From contig JAJYGB010000625.1 of assembly GCA_021785235.1 (NCBI GenBank), positions 1 through 11,997 of the forward strand: DNA of 11,997 nucleotides. The letters run 5' to 3'. How positions within the stretch are numbered: position 1 is the first letter of the stretch; every line of letters starts with the position of its first letter. The notes under the pieces are model-generated. The model did not search any database, was not told the DNA's origin, and was given only the letters and a program-made list of their open reading frames with translations. Below are positions 1 to 6,543 of this stretch, piece by piece. Position numbers and translations under genes: made by a program. Source of the DNA: Bacteroidota bacterium (lineage in GTDB: Bacteria > Bacteroidota > Kryptoniia > Kryptoniales > JAKASW01).

Positions 1-376
1 TATTCTCGAAGTCTTTGTTCCTAAAAAGAATTCGAAGGCCGTAATCTCGCGCACGAAGATAGAACAAGCTCGCTCTCTGCCCAGACGAGTCCTCCACAAA
101 TCCGAGCGCGTAACTCGTATAACCCTGAGCGCCGAGCAGAAGCAGGCTCTCGTTGTCGGGCGCTTTCAGGATCAAACCGTCGAGGAGCTTTAATTCTGCC
201 GGGATTGCCTGAGAAGCAAGCTGTAAATCTGTTTCCCTGTTCATCGCCTCAAAGCCGCCTTCAAGAATGCCGCCCGTCGCGCCTATCGTAAGCTGCGTGA
301 TGCTGCATCCCTGAAAAGAAAGCAGAAGTGCCCCACACAGTGCGGCAGTCAATAATTTTTTCTTCATACTAGTCAT
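1..376 (-). CDS. TAtT-family (TRAP-transporter-associated) lipoprotein, N-terminal part
   Basis: The frame starts at 376 on the minus strand and stays open to the left edge, so only about 125 N-terminal residues are present. The start at 376 is chosen because a GAGG (383-386) sits 6 nt upstream. An in-frame ATG at 367 would give a three-residue shorter protein with poorer spacing. The N-terminus is a lipoprotein signal: a KKK n-region, a hydrophobic core, then SFQGC with the candidate lipidated Cys at residue 24. After it come an AIPAELKLLDGL stretch, a PDNESLLLLGAQGY helix and GFVED. This resembles the helical repeat start of the TAtT family (Treponema Tp0956), a periplasmic lipoprotein associated with TRAP-type uptake; I recognise it by pattern only. 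No TRAP permease or solute-binding gene is visible. It lies 58 bp downstream of pfkA on the same strand and could be read from the pfkA promoter. The family call is moderately sure, the transport role uncertain. Confidence 0.7.
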   Translation of the reverse strand, partial: MTSMKKKLLTAALCGALLLSFQGCSITQLTIGATGGILEGGFEAMNRETDLQLASQAIPAELKLLDGLILKAPDNESLLLLGAQGYTSYALGFVEDSSGQRASLFYLRARDYGLRILFRNKDFEN

Positions 377-401
377 TAATTACCTCGGCCATTCATTAAC
401 T

Positions 402-429
402 GTCAGCTGACGGCTGATAGCTGACTGCT
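402..429. repeat. Four-unit degenerate heptamer tandem repeat
   Basis: Four consecutive 7-bp units fill the short gap between the pfkA stop and the lipoprotein gene: GTCAGCT at 402, GACGGCT at 409, GATAGCT at 416 and GACTGCT at 423. All share G at unit position 1 and GCT or a near form at the end (consensus GAYNGCT). The first unit and the next three bases form the perfect palindrome GTCAGCTGAC (402-411). Short period-7 arrays of this kind occur in intergenic DNA of various bacteria. No terminator-like U-tract is present and no function is visible. Confidence 0.65.
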
Positions 430-434
430 TTCTT

Positions 435-1406
435 TCAGATGGAGAGTATCTGTGCCAAATCGACGAGCCTGCTGTCAATTTCCTTTCTCTTTTCCCATGT
501 ATCTCGCATCGGGGTCAAGACAAGGCTGTTGTTGATTTCACCAGCCATCACGTTAAGTTCGCCTTTGAGTAGGGCTTCAACAGCGCCCGATCCAAGCTTT
601 GCAGCAAAGACTCTGTCGCGGGCGCTCGGACTTCCGCCTCTCTGGATGTGTCCGAGAACAGTTACGCGGTAATGCAGGTGTACGAATTCGCTCATTCTTC
701 TCGCAAGATCCATAGCACCGCCGTTGAAACAGCCTTCTGCAATGACGATAATGCTGCTTCTTTGTCGGCTGCCGGTTGTCAATTTTTGCCGGATCGCCTC
801 AAAGTTCGCCTCGAGTTCCGGAATCGCAATGTATTCCGCACCGGCGCTGATGCCGACATCGAGTGCGATGAAACCCGAATCGCGTCCCATCACTTCAACG
901 TAGAACACTCTGTCATGCGCATCCGCCGTGTCGCGAATCTTGTCGATAGCTTCAACGGCTGTGTTTATCGCCGTATCGTAACCGATCGTAAAATCCGTTC
1001 CGTAAAGATCGTTATCAATCGTGCCGGGGACTCCAACTGTCGGGATCATGTGTTCGTCGTAAAGAAGAGTTGCTCCTTGAAACGTTCCGTTTCCACCGAT
1101 AGCAACAAGTCCATCGATTCCCTGCGCACTTAAATTCGCCGCAGCTTTGGCGCGTCCTTCGCGCGTCATGAACTCGCTTGAACGGGCGGTTTTTAGAATC
1201 GTTCCGCCTCGTTGAATGATATTTGATACTGAGCGCGGTCCCATTGGAATAAAATCACTTTTGATCATTCCGTTGTAGCCGTGTTGGATTCCTACTACTT
1301 CAATGTTGTGATAAACTGCTGTTCTTACGATTGCTCTCAGAGCGGCATTCATTCCGGGTGCATCACCGCCGCTGGTAAATACTCCAATTTTTTTAATCTT
1401 ACTCAT
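435..1406 (-). CDS. pfkA: ATP-dependent 6-phosphofructokinase
   Basis: It phosphorylates fructose 6-phosphate to fructose 1,6-bisphosphate, the committed step of glycolysis, as a cytoplasmic homotetramer in this family. The length of 323 residues is normal for the bacterial short form. Visible motifs are the nucleotide loop TSGGDAPGMNA (11-21), the substrate loop LKTARSSEF with Arg75, PGTIDND (127-133) with catalytic Asp131, EVMGR (171-175), IAEG with Glu224, and GHIQRGG (252-258). Gly128 at the position that is Lys in PPi-dependent enzymes argues for ATP. The unusual point is GGNGT at 104-108. Asn106 occupies the place of E. coli Asp103, which helps hold Mg-ATP. AGGAG (1410-1414) lies just upstream of the ATG and supports the start. 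It is divergent from the HAD gene, and the lipoprotein gene follows. Base composition looks somewhat less GC-rich than the plus-strand genes to the right. Confidence 0.95.
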   Translation of the reverse strand: MSKIKKIGVFTSGGDAPGMNAALRAIVRTAVYHNIEVVGIQHGYNGMIKSDFIPMGPRSVSNIIQRGGTILKTARSSEFMTREGRAKAAANLSAQGIDGLVAIGGNGTFQGATLLYDEHMIPTVGVPGTIDNDLYGTDFTIGYDTAINTAVEAIDKIRDTADAHDRVFYVEVMGRDSGFIALDVGISAGAEYIAIPELEANFEAIRQKLTTGSRQRSSIIVIAEGCFNGGAMDLARRMSEFVHLHYRVTVLGHIQRGGSPSARDRVFAAKLGSGAVEALLKGELNVMAGEINNSLVLTPMRDTWEKRKEIDSRLVDLAQILSI

Positions 1407-1427
1407 AATCTCCTATGAAAAACCCTC

Positions 1428-1458
1428 TAAATTTAGCATTTGCGGCAGGAAAATGCAA
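1428..1458 (-). promoter_or_regulatory. Putative pfkA promoter
   Basis: On the minus strand, TTGCAT (1458-1453) is followed after 17 nt by TAAATT (1435-1430). Each matches four of six bases of the sigma70 boxes. The same stretch also reads TTTG, 20 nt, TAAATTTA, close to the TTTG/TAnnTTTG pattern known from Bacteroidota housekeeping promoters. Transcription would begin about 15-20 nt before the pfkA ATG, with an AGGAG box between. I saw no equally good promoter pointing right towards the HAD gene in the same 111-bp gap. Confidence 0.45.
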
Positions 1459-1517
1459 AGAACCGTAGAAGATGACGCACGAACATTGTATTTTTAACAG
1501 GATTTGCGTAATCATCA

Positions 1518-2411
1518 GTGCAACTAGCGATTCAAACGGTAATGGATAATCTTTCTCCGAAATTCATCAGGAAACTCAAGCAAATCAAACTCATTGCGAC
1601 GGACCTCGACGGAACACTGTTGAACAATCAAGGGCAGATTTCAGATGTTACGAGGGAGAGCGTGTGGAAACTGAAAGGACTCGGAATGCGAGTCGCGATC
1701 ATGACGGCCCGCGCCCATTCGTCAGCCGAACGCATCGCCGACGAGCTTGATATGAAATCACCCATTATTTCCCTCGACGGCGGGCTCGTCCGACTACCGC
1801 ACAGCGACCAGAATATCTTCGCCAGCTACATAAAGCCGAAGGTGGTCAGAACGGTAATCTCGGAGGCCGAGAAGAGGTTCTCAAGCGTGGCACTCTTCGT
1901 CGACAACAAGATGATGCGGCTTGAATCGGATACCATGCTCCCGAGTTACATCGACAGTCTCGAGCTCGACACAATCGTCGTGGAGGACCTCGCTCCATAT
2001 GCTGACAGGACAATTCAGGTAATCGTCGGCGCGGACTCAAAGGCTGTGATAAAGGCGATTGCGCGCAAGGCCATCGGTCTCTTCTCGCGCGTCACCGTTA
2101 ACGTGTACCGCAGCTCGCAGCACGGCGACAGATGGTATCTGGAAATCAAGAACAAGAATTATTCGAAGGCCACCGGGCTCGCGCATCTCGAGAAGTATTT
2201 CCGGGTCGGCAAGGATGAGGTCGCGGTCCTCGGAGATTTCAAGAACGACCTGGAGGCCTTCAAGCGCGCCGGGACAGGTGTTGCGATGAAGAACGCGGTT
2301 TGGGAACTGAAGGAACGTGCGGATCTCATCACCGAATCGTCGAACGACGACAACGGAGCGGCCGAGTTCTTCAACCTCATATTCAAAATCAGAAGCAACA
2401 GCCGACATTGA
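1518..2411 (+). CDS. Cof-type HAD-superfamily (subclass IIB) phosphatase
   Basis: This is a predicted cytoplasmic Mg-dependent phosphatase of the haloacid dehalogenase superfamily, probably acting on a small phosphorylated metabolite such as a sugar phosphate. The true substrate cannot be read from sequence. With the GTG start at 1518 the protein has 297 residues. An in-frame ATG at 1542 would remove eight residues. Neither start has a good ribosome binding site, and both keep the full domain. Motif I is TDLDGT (28-33; Asp29 nucleophile, Asp31 acid/base). Motif II is the Thr of IMTAR (Thr63). Motif III is probably Lys217 in SKATGL, and motif IV is GDFKND (239-244). The C2B-type cap lies between motifs II and III, as in Cof proteins. 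It begins a tight four-gene plus-strand run; the next ATG is 5 bp after its stop, so translational coupling is likely. Confidence 0.85.
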   Translation: MQLAIQTVMDNLSPKFIRKLKQIKLIATDLDGTLLNNQGQISDVTRESVWKLKGLGMRVAIMTARAHSSAERIADELDMKSPIISLDGGLVRLPHSDQNIFASYIKPKVVRTVISEAEKRFSSVALFVDNKMMRLESDTMLPSYIDSLELDTIVVEDLAPYADRTIQVIVGADSKAVIKAIARKAIGLFSRVTVNVYRSSQHGDRWYLEIKNKNYSKATGLAHLEKYFRVGKDEVAVLGDFKNDLEAFKRAGTGVAMKNAVWELKERADLITESSNDDNGAAEFFNLIFKIRSNSRH

Positions 2412-2416
2412 CAAAG

Positions 2417-4831
2417 ATGGCTGATTTCTTCGCGAGAGTGCGACGTTTTTACCGGAGACTCAAGGGGATAGACTTCGAGAAGAGCATAACGATCAAGGTC
2501 GTTGTCCTCCTGGGACTCGTTCTCGCCGTCACTCTCCTTGCTCCATCCCAGAACCAACTGAAGATTCATTACGACGTCGGCACGATCTGGACACACGACG
2601 ATGTGATAGCGCCGTTTTCCTTCCCGATATACAAGGACCCCGCCGAATACGAGAAGGAAGTGAAGGCGGCGGTGGACAACGTGAAACCGGTGTTCGACCG
2701 GGTGGAGATCGAAAGGTACCGGCTCGACTCGGTGGCGGCTTTCATCTCGCAGGTCCAGGGCGCTCTCGAACTGCAGCTTAAGACCGAGCGGGAGAGAAAC
2801 AAACGGCTGTTCGTGAATGATTCCGTCGCTCTGTACAACATCCTTCAAAATTTCTCTTACAGGTTCTCAAGCTCAGACTGGCATCAGCTTCTGGTCAACA
2901 TTTACCACAATCCTCTGACTCTCCGGAGAATCAGTTCGCTCATCCCCGCTGTCACGTCGATATTAGCCAGCGACTACCAGACGGGGATCATTGACAGGCC
3001 GAGGGACCAGGTCGGCTCGTCGGTAATCGTGGTTCGTCACAGGAATTCAGAAACACCGGTCCCGCTGGAACAGGTCCTGACCCTTCAGGATATCACGAAC
3101 CAGCTCGACCTGGCGGCGCTTAGCATCCTCAAGGGCGACACGACTACGGCACAAATCCTCGCCAGCGCCGTTGCCTCCCAGGTCCTCCCTAACCTTTCCT
3201 ACAATCGCAACCAGACCCAGCGCGAAATCAACGCGGCCGTCGATCTTGTACCGCGGACGGTTGGATTCGTAAAGGAAAATGAGCGGATAATCGGCAAGCA
3301 CGACCGGATAACGGACGATATCAAGCTCAAGCTCGATTCGCTCGAAAAGGCCCTTCAGGAAAGAACCGGGGCCTCGGACCTGATGCTTCAATTCGGCGGG
3401 AAGTTCCTCATGATGCTCGTCATCATCGGCCTCCTGAGCATATACCTTTTCCTCTTCAGGAAGAAAATATTTTACAACAACAAGATGCTCCTGTTGATTG
3501 CCGTCATCTTCATATTCGAGGGGCTGCTGATGTATTTCGCCTTCACGGCGCAGACAACTCTCCCCGTGCAATATCTCGTCCTTGTGCCTGTGGCGTCTAT
3601 GATACTGACTATAGTTTTCGATTCGCGCGTCGCGTTCCAATCGACGGTCGCCATCGCGCTCATGGTCGGCGCCATGAAAGGCAACGACTTCGGCGCCGCG
3701 TTCACTGCGCTCAGTGCCGGTGCGCTTGCCGTCTATACCGTCCGCGACATCAAGAACAGGACGCAAATTTTCAGAAGCCTTGTGTTCATATTCCTCGGTT
3801 ACGCCGTCGCGACGCTCGCAGTTTCATTCCAGAGGGGAGAGGATGCCCCCACAATACTCGCCGACTTCTCGCTCATCGCCGTGAACTCGGTACTGTCGCC
3901 AATCATCACCTTCGGGCTTCTTATTTTCTTCGAGAGAGTATTCAGCATAGCGACCGATCTGACTCTCCTGGAGCTCTCCGATTTCAACCAGCCCCTGCTG
4001 CGTGAACTCTCCCAGAAGGCTCCCGGCACGTTCCATCACTCGATTATTGTCGGGACACTCGCGGAGAAGGCCGCCGAGGCGGTCGGAGCGAACTCGATCC
4101 TGGCGCGCGTCGGAGCGTACTATCACGACATCGGTAAGACACTGAAACCCGAATATTTCATCGAAAACACGATGGAATCCAACAAATCAAAGCATGACTG
4201 GCTTCCGCCCGACATCAGCGTGCAGATGGTTATGTCGCATGTCACCGAGGGGATCGAGCTCGGCAGAAAGTATCATCTCCCGCAGCGCATACTGGATTTC
4301 ATCCCGATGCATCACGGAACGACACTGGTCGCCTATTTTTACGGCAAGGCCCTGAAAAGACCTTTTGCTACCGGAGACGTGAGCGAGGGCGACTACAGGT
4401 ACGAAGGGCCGCGGCCGCGGTCGAAGGAGACGGCGATAGTAATGCTCGCCGATTCTGTCGAAGCCGCCACGCGCTCATTGCCGGAGAAATCCATGGGGAA
4501 CATCGTTTCTATGATCGACGCGATCGTCAAAAGCAGGTACGAGGAGGGACAGCTCGACGAGACAAACCTTACGTTCGGCGACCTGACGAGGATAAAAGAA
4601 AATTTCCTGGCCGTCTTGTCGGGGATATACCATAAACGCATCGAGTACCCGGTTCAGAAATCGGTCCCGCCGGACGACAGACCGCAAGAGGAGAATGAAA
4701 TACCGGAGCCGGTCGAAGCGCTGAGCCAGCAGGAACTCGACGAACTTGCCCCGCCGACACGACCCGGACCTAAGAAGAAGACGCGCAAAGCCCACCGCGC
4801 CAAATCAACGAAGCCCCCGCGAAGGAAATAG
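2417..4831 (+). CDS. pgpH: 7TM-HD membrane phosphodiesterase, PgpH family (likely c-di-AMP hydrolase)
   Basis: The protein has 804 residues from the ATG at 2417. A longer in-frame reading from 2300 only overlaps the HAD gene. The order is the family's: a first membrane segment (about 26-42), a large extracytoplasmic 7TMR-HDED-type region (about 45-325), a block of seven predicted membrane helices (about 328-505), then a cytoplasmic HD domain (about 525-745). The HD residues are present: His540/His541 in GTFHHS, His570-Asp571 in YYHDIGK, His608 in MSHVTEG, His632-His633 in MHHGTT, and Asp679 in MLADSVEAA. Listeria PgpH with this plan hydrolyses cyclic di-AMP, so that role is inferred here. The C-terminus adds an acidic, proline-rich stretch (about 752-781) and then a tail (782-804) with 12 Lys/Arg in 23 residues. 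No clear Shine-Dalgarno precedes the start; coupling to the HAD gene is likely. Confidence 0.9.
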   Translation: MADFFARVRRFYRRLKGIDFEKSITIKVVVLLGLVLAVTLLAPSQNQLKIHYDVGTIWTHDDVIAPFSFPIYKDPAEYEKEVKAAVDNVKPVFDRVEIERYRLDSVAAFISQVQGALELQLKTERERNKRLFVNDSVALYNILQNFSYRFSSSDWHQLLVNIYHNPLTLRRISSLIPAVTSILASDYQTGIIDRPRDQVGSSVIVVRHRNSETPVPLEQVLTLQDITNQLDLAALSILKGDTTTAQILASAVASQVLPNLSYNRNQTQREINAAVDLVPRTVGFVKENERIIGKHDRITDDIKLKLDSLEKALQERTGASDLMLQFGGKFLMMLVIIGLLSIYLFLFRKKIFYNNKMLLLIAVIFIFEGLLMYFAFTAQTTLPVQYLVLVPVASMILTIVFDSRVAFQSTVAIALMVGAMKGNDFGAAFTALSAGALAVYTVRDIKNRTQIFRSLVFIFLGYAVATLAVSFQRGEDAPTILADFSLIAVNSVLSPIITFGLLIFFERVFSIATDLTLLELSDFNQPLLRELSQKAPGTFHHSIIVGTLAEKAAEAVGANSILARVGAYYHDIGKTLKPEYFIENTMESNKSKHDWLPPDISVQMVMSHVTEGIELGRKYHLPQRILDFIPMHHGTTLVAYFYGKALKRPFATGDVSEGDYRYEGPRPRSKETAIVMLADSVEAATRSLPEKSMGNIVSMIDAIVKSRYEEGQLDETNLTFGDLTRIKENFLAVLSGIYHKRIEYPVQKSVPPDDRPQEENEIPEPVEALSQQELDELAPPTRPGPKKKTRKAHRAKSTKPPRRK

Positions 4832-4853
4832 ACCTCCTTTCGGAACAACAAAA

Positions 4854-5801
4854 ATGGCCGCTCCAGAACTGAACAGGAAGATTTCCAACCAACTCGACCT
4901 ATTTTTCGAATTCATGAAATTTGAGAAAGGGCTGTCGGACAACAGTCTCATATCCTACCGCAGCGACCTTAACCGTTATGCGGAGTTCATGGAATCGCGG
5001 GGCGTCACCGGACTGAACGAAATATCCAGGGCCGAGGTCAGGAATTACTTCAAAGCCTTGTTCGACATGGGCCTGAAACAAAGCAGCATCGCCAGGAATT
5101 TCTCGGCGGTGAAGGTCCTCCACCGGTTCCTCGTTTTCAGGAAGATGTCTGAGGCAGACCCGACGGCGAATCTCGACCGCCCAAAACCGTCGAAGAAACT
5201 TCCCGTCGTCCTGAACAGGGATGAGATTGAGCGGCTCATCAAGGCGCCCGACACGGATTCTGAGCTTGGAATTCGCGACCGCGCCATCATAGAGACGCTC
5301 TATGCCACAGGCGTGAGAGTGAGCGAGCTTGTTAATCTCAAGAAAAGAGATTTAATTAAAAGCGAGAATGTGATCAGAGTTTTCGGGAAAGGTTCCAAGG
5401 AAAGGATCATCCCCATAGGAGAAATTGCCCTCGAGTGGATCGAGCGGTACGACAAGGCGGTTCGTGCCGGCACGGGGCGAAAGCGCCCGGCCGGATATCA
5501 ATCGCAGGCAAGCGATCTCATTTTCCTGAACTTCCGCGGCGGGAAGATCTCAAGGATCTCGATCTGGAGGATGCTCCGCAAGTATTCTAGAGACGCGAAC
5601 ATAAAAAAGGACATACATCCGCACACTCTGAGACACACTTTCGCGACACATTTGCTCGAGGGGGGCGCCGACATACGCGCCGTCCAGGAGATGCTCGGGC
5701 ACAGCGACATCGGCACGACACAGATCTACCTTCATCTCGACAGAAGTTACCTTAAAGAGGTTTTAGACAAGTTTCATCCAAGAGGAAAATATGCTACGTG
5801 A
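4854..5801 (+). CDS. xerD: XerD-like site-specific tyrosine recombinase
   Basis: This is a predicted chromosome-dimer-resolution recombinase acting at dif with a XerC partner. It has 315 residues from the ATG at 4854, slightly longer than E. coli XerD (298). The in-frame region back to 4746 lies inside the PgpH coding region and has no family-like sequence. The N-terminal SAM-like/core-binding domain (about 10-100) includes GLSDNSLISYRSDL. The catalytic domain carries Arg155 (TGVRVSEL), Lys179 (GKGSKER), His257 and Arg260 (HPHTLRH), His283 (LGHSDIGTT) and the nucleophile Tyr292 (IYLHLD). The extra length is partly an insert near 203-222 (GTGRKRPAGYQ). The C-terminal KFHPR resembles XerD more than XerC, but the XerC/XerD choice is not certain. 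Its 3' end overlaps the protease gene by 11 bp. I saw no dif-like site or mobile-element boundary nearby, so it looks like a housekeeping gene rather than an integrase. Confidence 0.85.
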   Translation: MAAPELNRKISNQLDLFFEFMKFEKGLSDNSLISYRSDLNRYAEFMESRGVTGLNEISRAEVRNYFKALFDMGLKQSSIARNFSAVKVLHRFLVFRKMSEADPTANLDRPKPSKKLPVVLNRDEIERLIKAPDTDSELGIRDRAIIETLYATGVRVSELVNLKKRDLIKSENVIRVFGKGSKERIIPIGEIALEWIERYDKAVRAGTGRKRPAGYQSQASDLIFLNFRGGKISRISIWRMLRKYSRDANIKKDIHPHTLRHTFATHLLEGGADIRAVQEMLGHSDIGTTQIYLHLDRSYLKEVLDKFHPRGKYAT

Positions 5802-6453
5802 GTTATACATACTCCCTATACTTTTGTTTTCGGTCATTATACACGAGATTTCCCACGGCTACGCCGCGCTGAAACTCGGCGACCCGACCGCGCGCGATTC
5901 CGGCAGGCTTACGCTCAATCCTATTCCGCACATCGATCTAATGGGATCGATTATAGTTCCGCTATTCTCGCTCCTCACCGTGGGGCAGGTCTTCATAGCG
6001 TGGGCGAAACCGGTTCCGGTAAACCCGATGAATTTTTCGGATTACAAGCGGGATGAGATAATAGTGTCGGCGGTCGGCCCCCTTTCCAACCTGCTCATGG
6101 CACTCACCTGCTCTCTCATTACGATAGGCCTTCTCCAGTTACAGCCTGTAATAGGTCCGGTGGCGTCATCGTCCGCGTTCTACGTTTTCCTGGTAAAGAT
6201 GTTCTCGGGTGGAATTTATCTCAACGTGATGCTCGGTGTCTTTAACCTGGTACCGATCCCGCCTCTCGACGGTTCGCATGTCCTCGCCTCATTGCTTCCC
6301 GATTCGGCGGCGGTGGTATACAACAGGATAGGTTTTGTGGGGATTTTTCTGATCATCATACTAATGCAGGTCCCCGCTTTCCTGGCGATTTTCAATGCGG
6401 CAATAAATTTCTTCTATGCCCCTCTTTATCAATTGGTTGTATCTTTCGCGTGA
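5791..6453 (+). CDS. Site-2 protease family (M50) membrane metalloprotease
   Basis: This is a predicted intramembrane zinc protease of 220 residues. It is short, with no PDZ domain, so it belongs with the small M50 proteins rather than with RseP. The zinc motif HEISH is at 18-22 (His18, Glu19, His22) inside the first hydrophobic segment. The third ligand region NLVPIPPLDG is at 152-161 with Asp160. Hydrophobic stretches near 5-20, 50-70, 92-118, 128-155 and 180-207 suggest four to six membrane helices. AGAGG about 5 nt before the ATG supports the start, which lies inside the last codons of xerD (11-bp overlap), so the two are surely co-transcribed. The natural substrate is unknown. Its neighbours are a membrane signalling phosphodiesterase and a recombinase, and they do not point to a target. 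Confidence 0.88.
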   Translation: MLRELYILPILLFSVIIHEISHGYAALKLGDPTARDSGRLTLNPIPHIDLMGSIIVPLFSLLTVGQVFIAWAKPVPVNPMNFSDYKRDEIIVSAVGPLSNLLMALTCSLITIGLLQLQPVIGPVASSSAFYVFLVKMFSGGIYLNVMLGVFNLVPIPPLDGSHVLASLLPDSAAVVYNRIGFVGIFLIIILMQVPAFLAIFNAAINFFYAPLYQLVVSFA

Positions 6454-6480
6454 TTCCAAATTAACGCTAAATTATAGTGA

Positions 6481-6496
6481 GTCCGCAATAGCGGAC
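6481..6496 (+). terminator. Small hairpin between protease gene and lysC
   Basis: GTCCGC (6481-6486) and GCGGAC (6491-6496) form a perfect 6-bp stem with the tetraloop AATA, 27 bp after the protease stop. No run of T follows, so it is not a classic intrinsic terminator. It may be a weak or Rho-assisted end of the 1518-6453 transcription unit, or simply an mRNA 3'-end structure. The rest of the 90-bp gap is AT-rich, and I found no convincing promoter boxes for lysC in it. Confidence 0.4.
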
Positions 6497-6543
6497 CGGC
6501 AGTTTGAATTGTTGATTACCATAACCGGAAATGCAAAAATAAA

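Noticed and set aside
2300..2416. Longer N-terminus for the PgpH-like protein
   Set aside because: It lies wholly inside the HAD gene. The ATG at 2417 gives the usual short cytoplasmic segment before the first membrane helix.
2159..4126. Long antisense frames on the minus strand (up to 239 codons) inside pgpH and the HAD gene
   Set aside because: They lie opposite strongly recognisable coding sequence, give low-complexity charged proteins, and have no family motifs or ribosome sites.
4831..4842. ACCTCCTTTC resembling the 3' end of 16S rRNA (anti-Shine-Dalgarno)
   Set aside because: Only ten bases match and no other rRNA sequence is around; it is a chance match in a short gene gap.
4746..4853. 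Longer N-terminus for XerD
   Set aside because: It overlaps the PgpH C-terminus and is Arg/Pro-rich without recombinase features. The ATG at 4854 fits the family.
4854..5801. xerD as the integrase of a mobile element
   Set aside because: No attachment-site repeats, tRNA gene, or phage or conjugation genes are nearby, and the gene sits inside a housekeeping run with overlapping neighbours.
6531..6542. Three-codon ORF (Met-Gln-Lys) ending one base before the lysC start
   Set aside because: It is too short to distinguish from chance and has no ribosome site of its own. The lysine codon is suggestive but not evidence.
6454..6543. Lysine riboswitch upstream of lysC
   Set aside because: The gap is only 90 bp and shows one 6-bp hairpin, much less than the multi-helix lysine aptamer needs.
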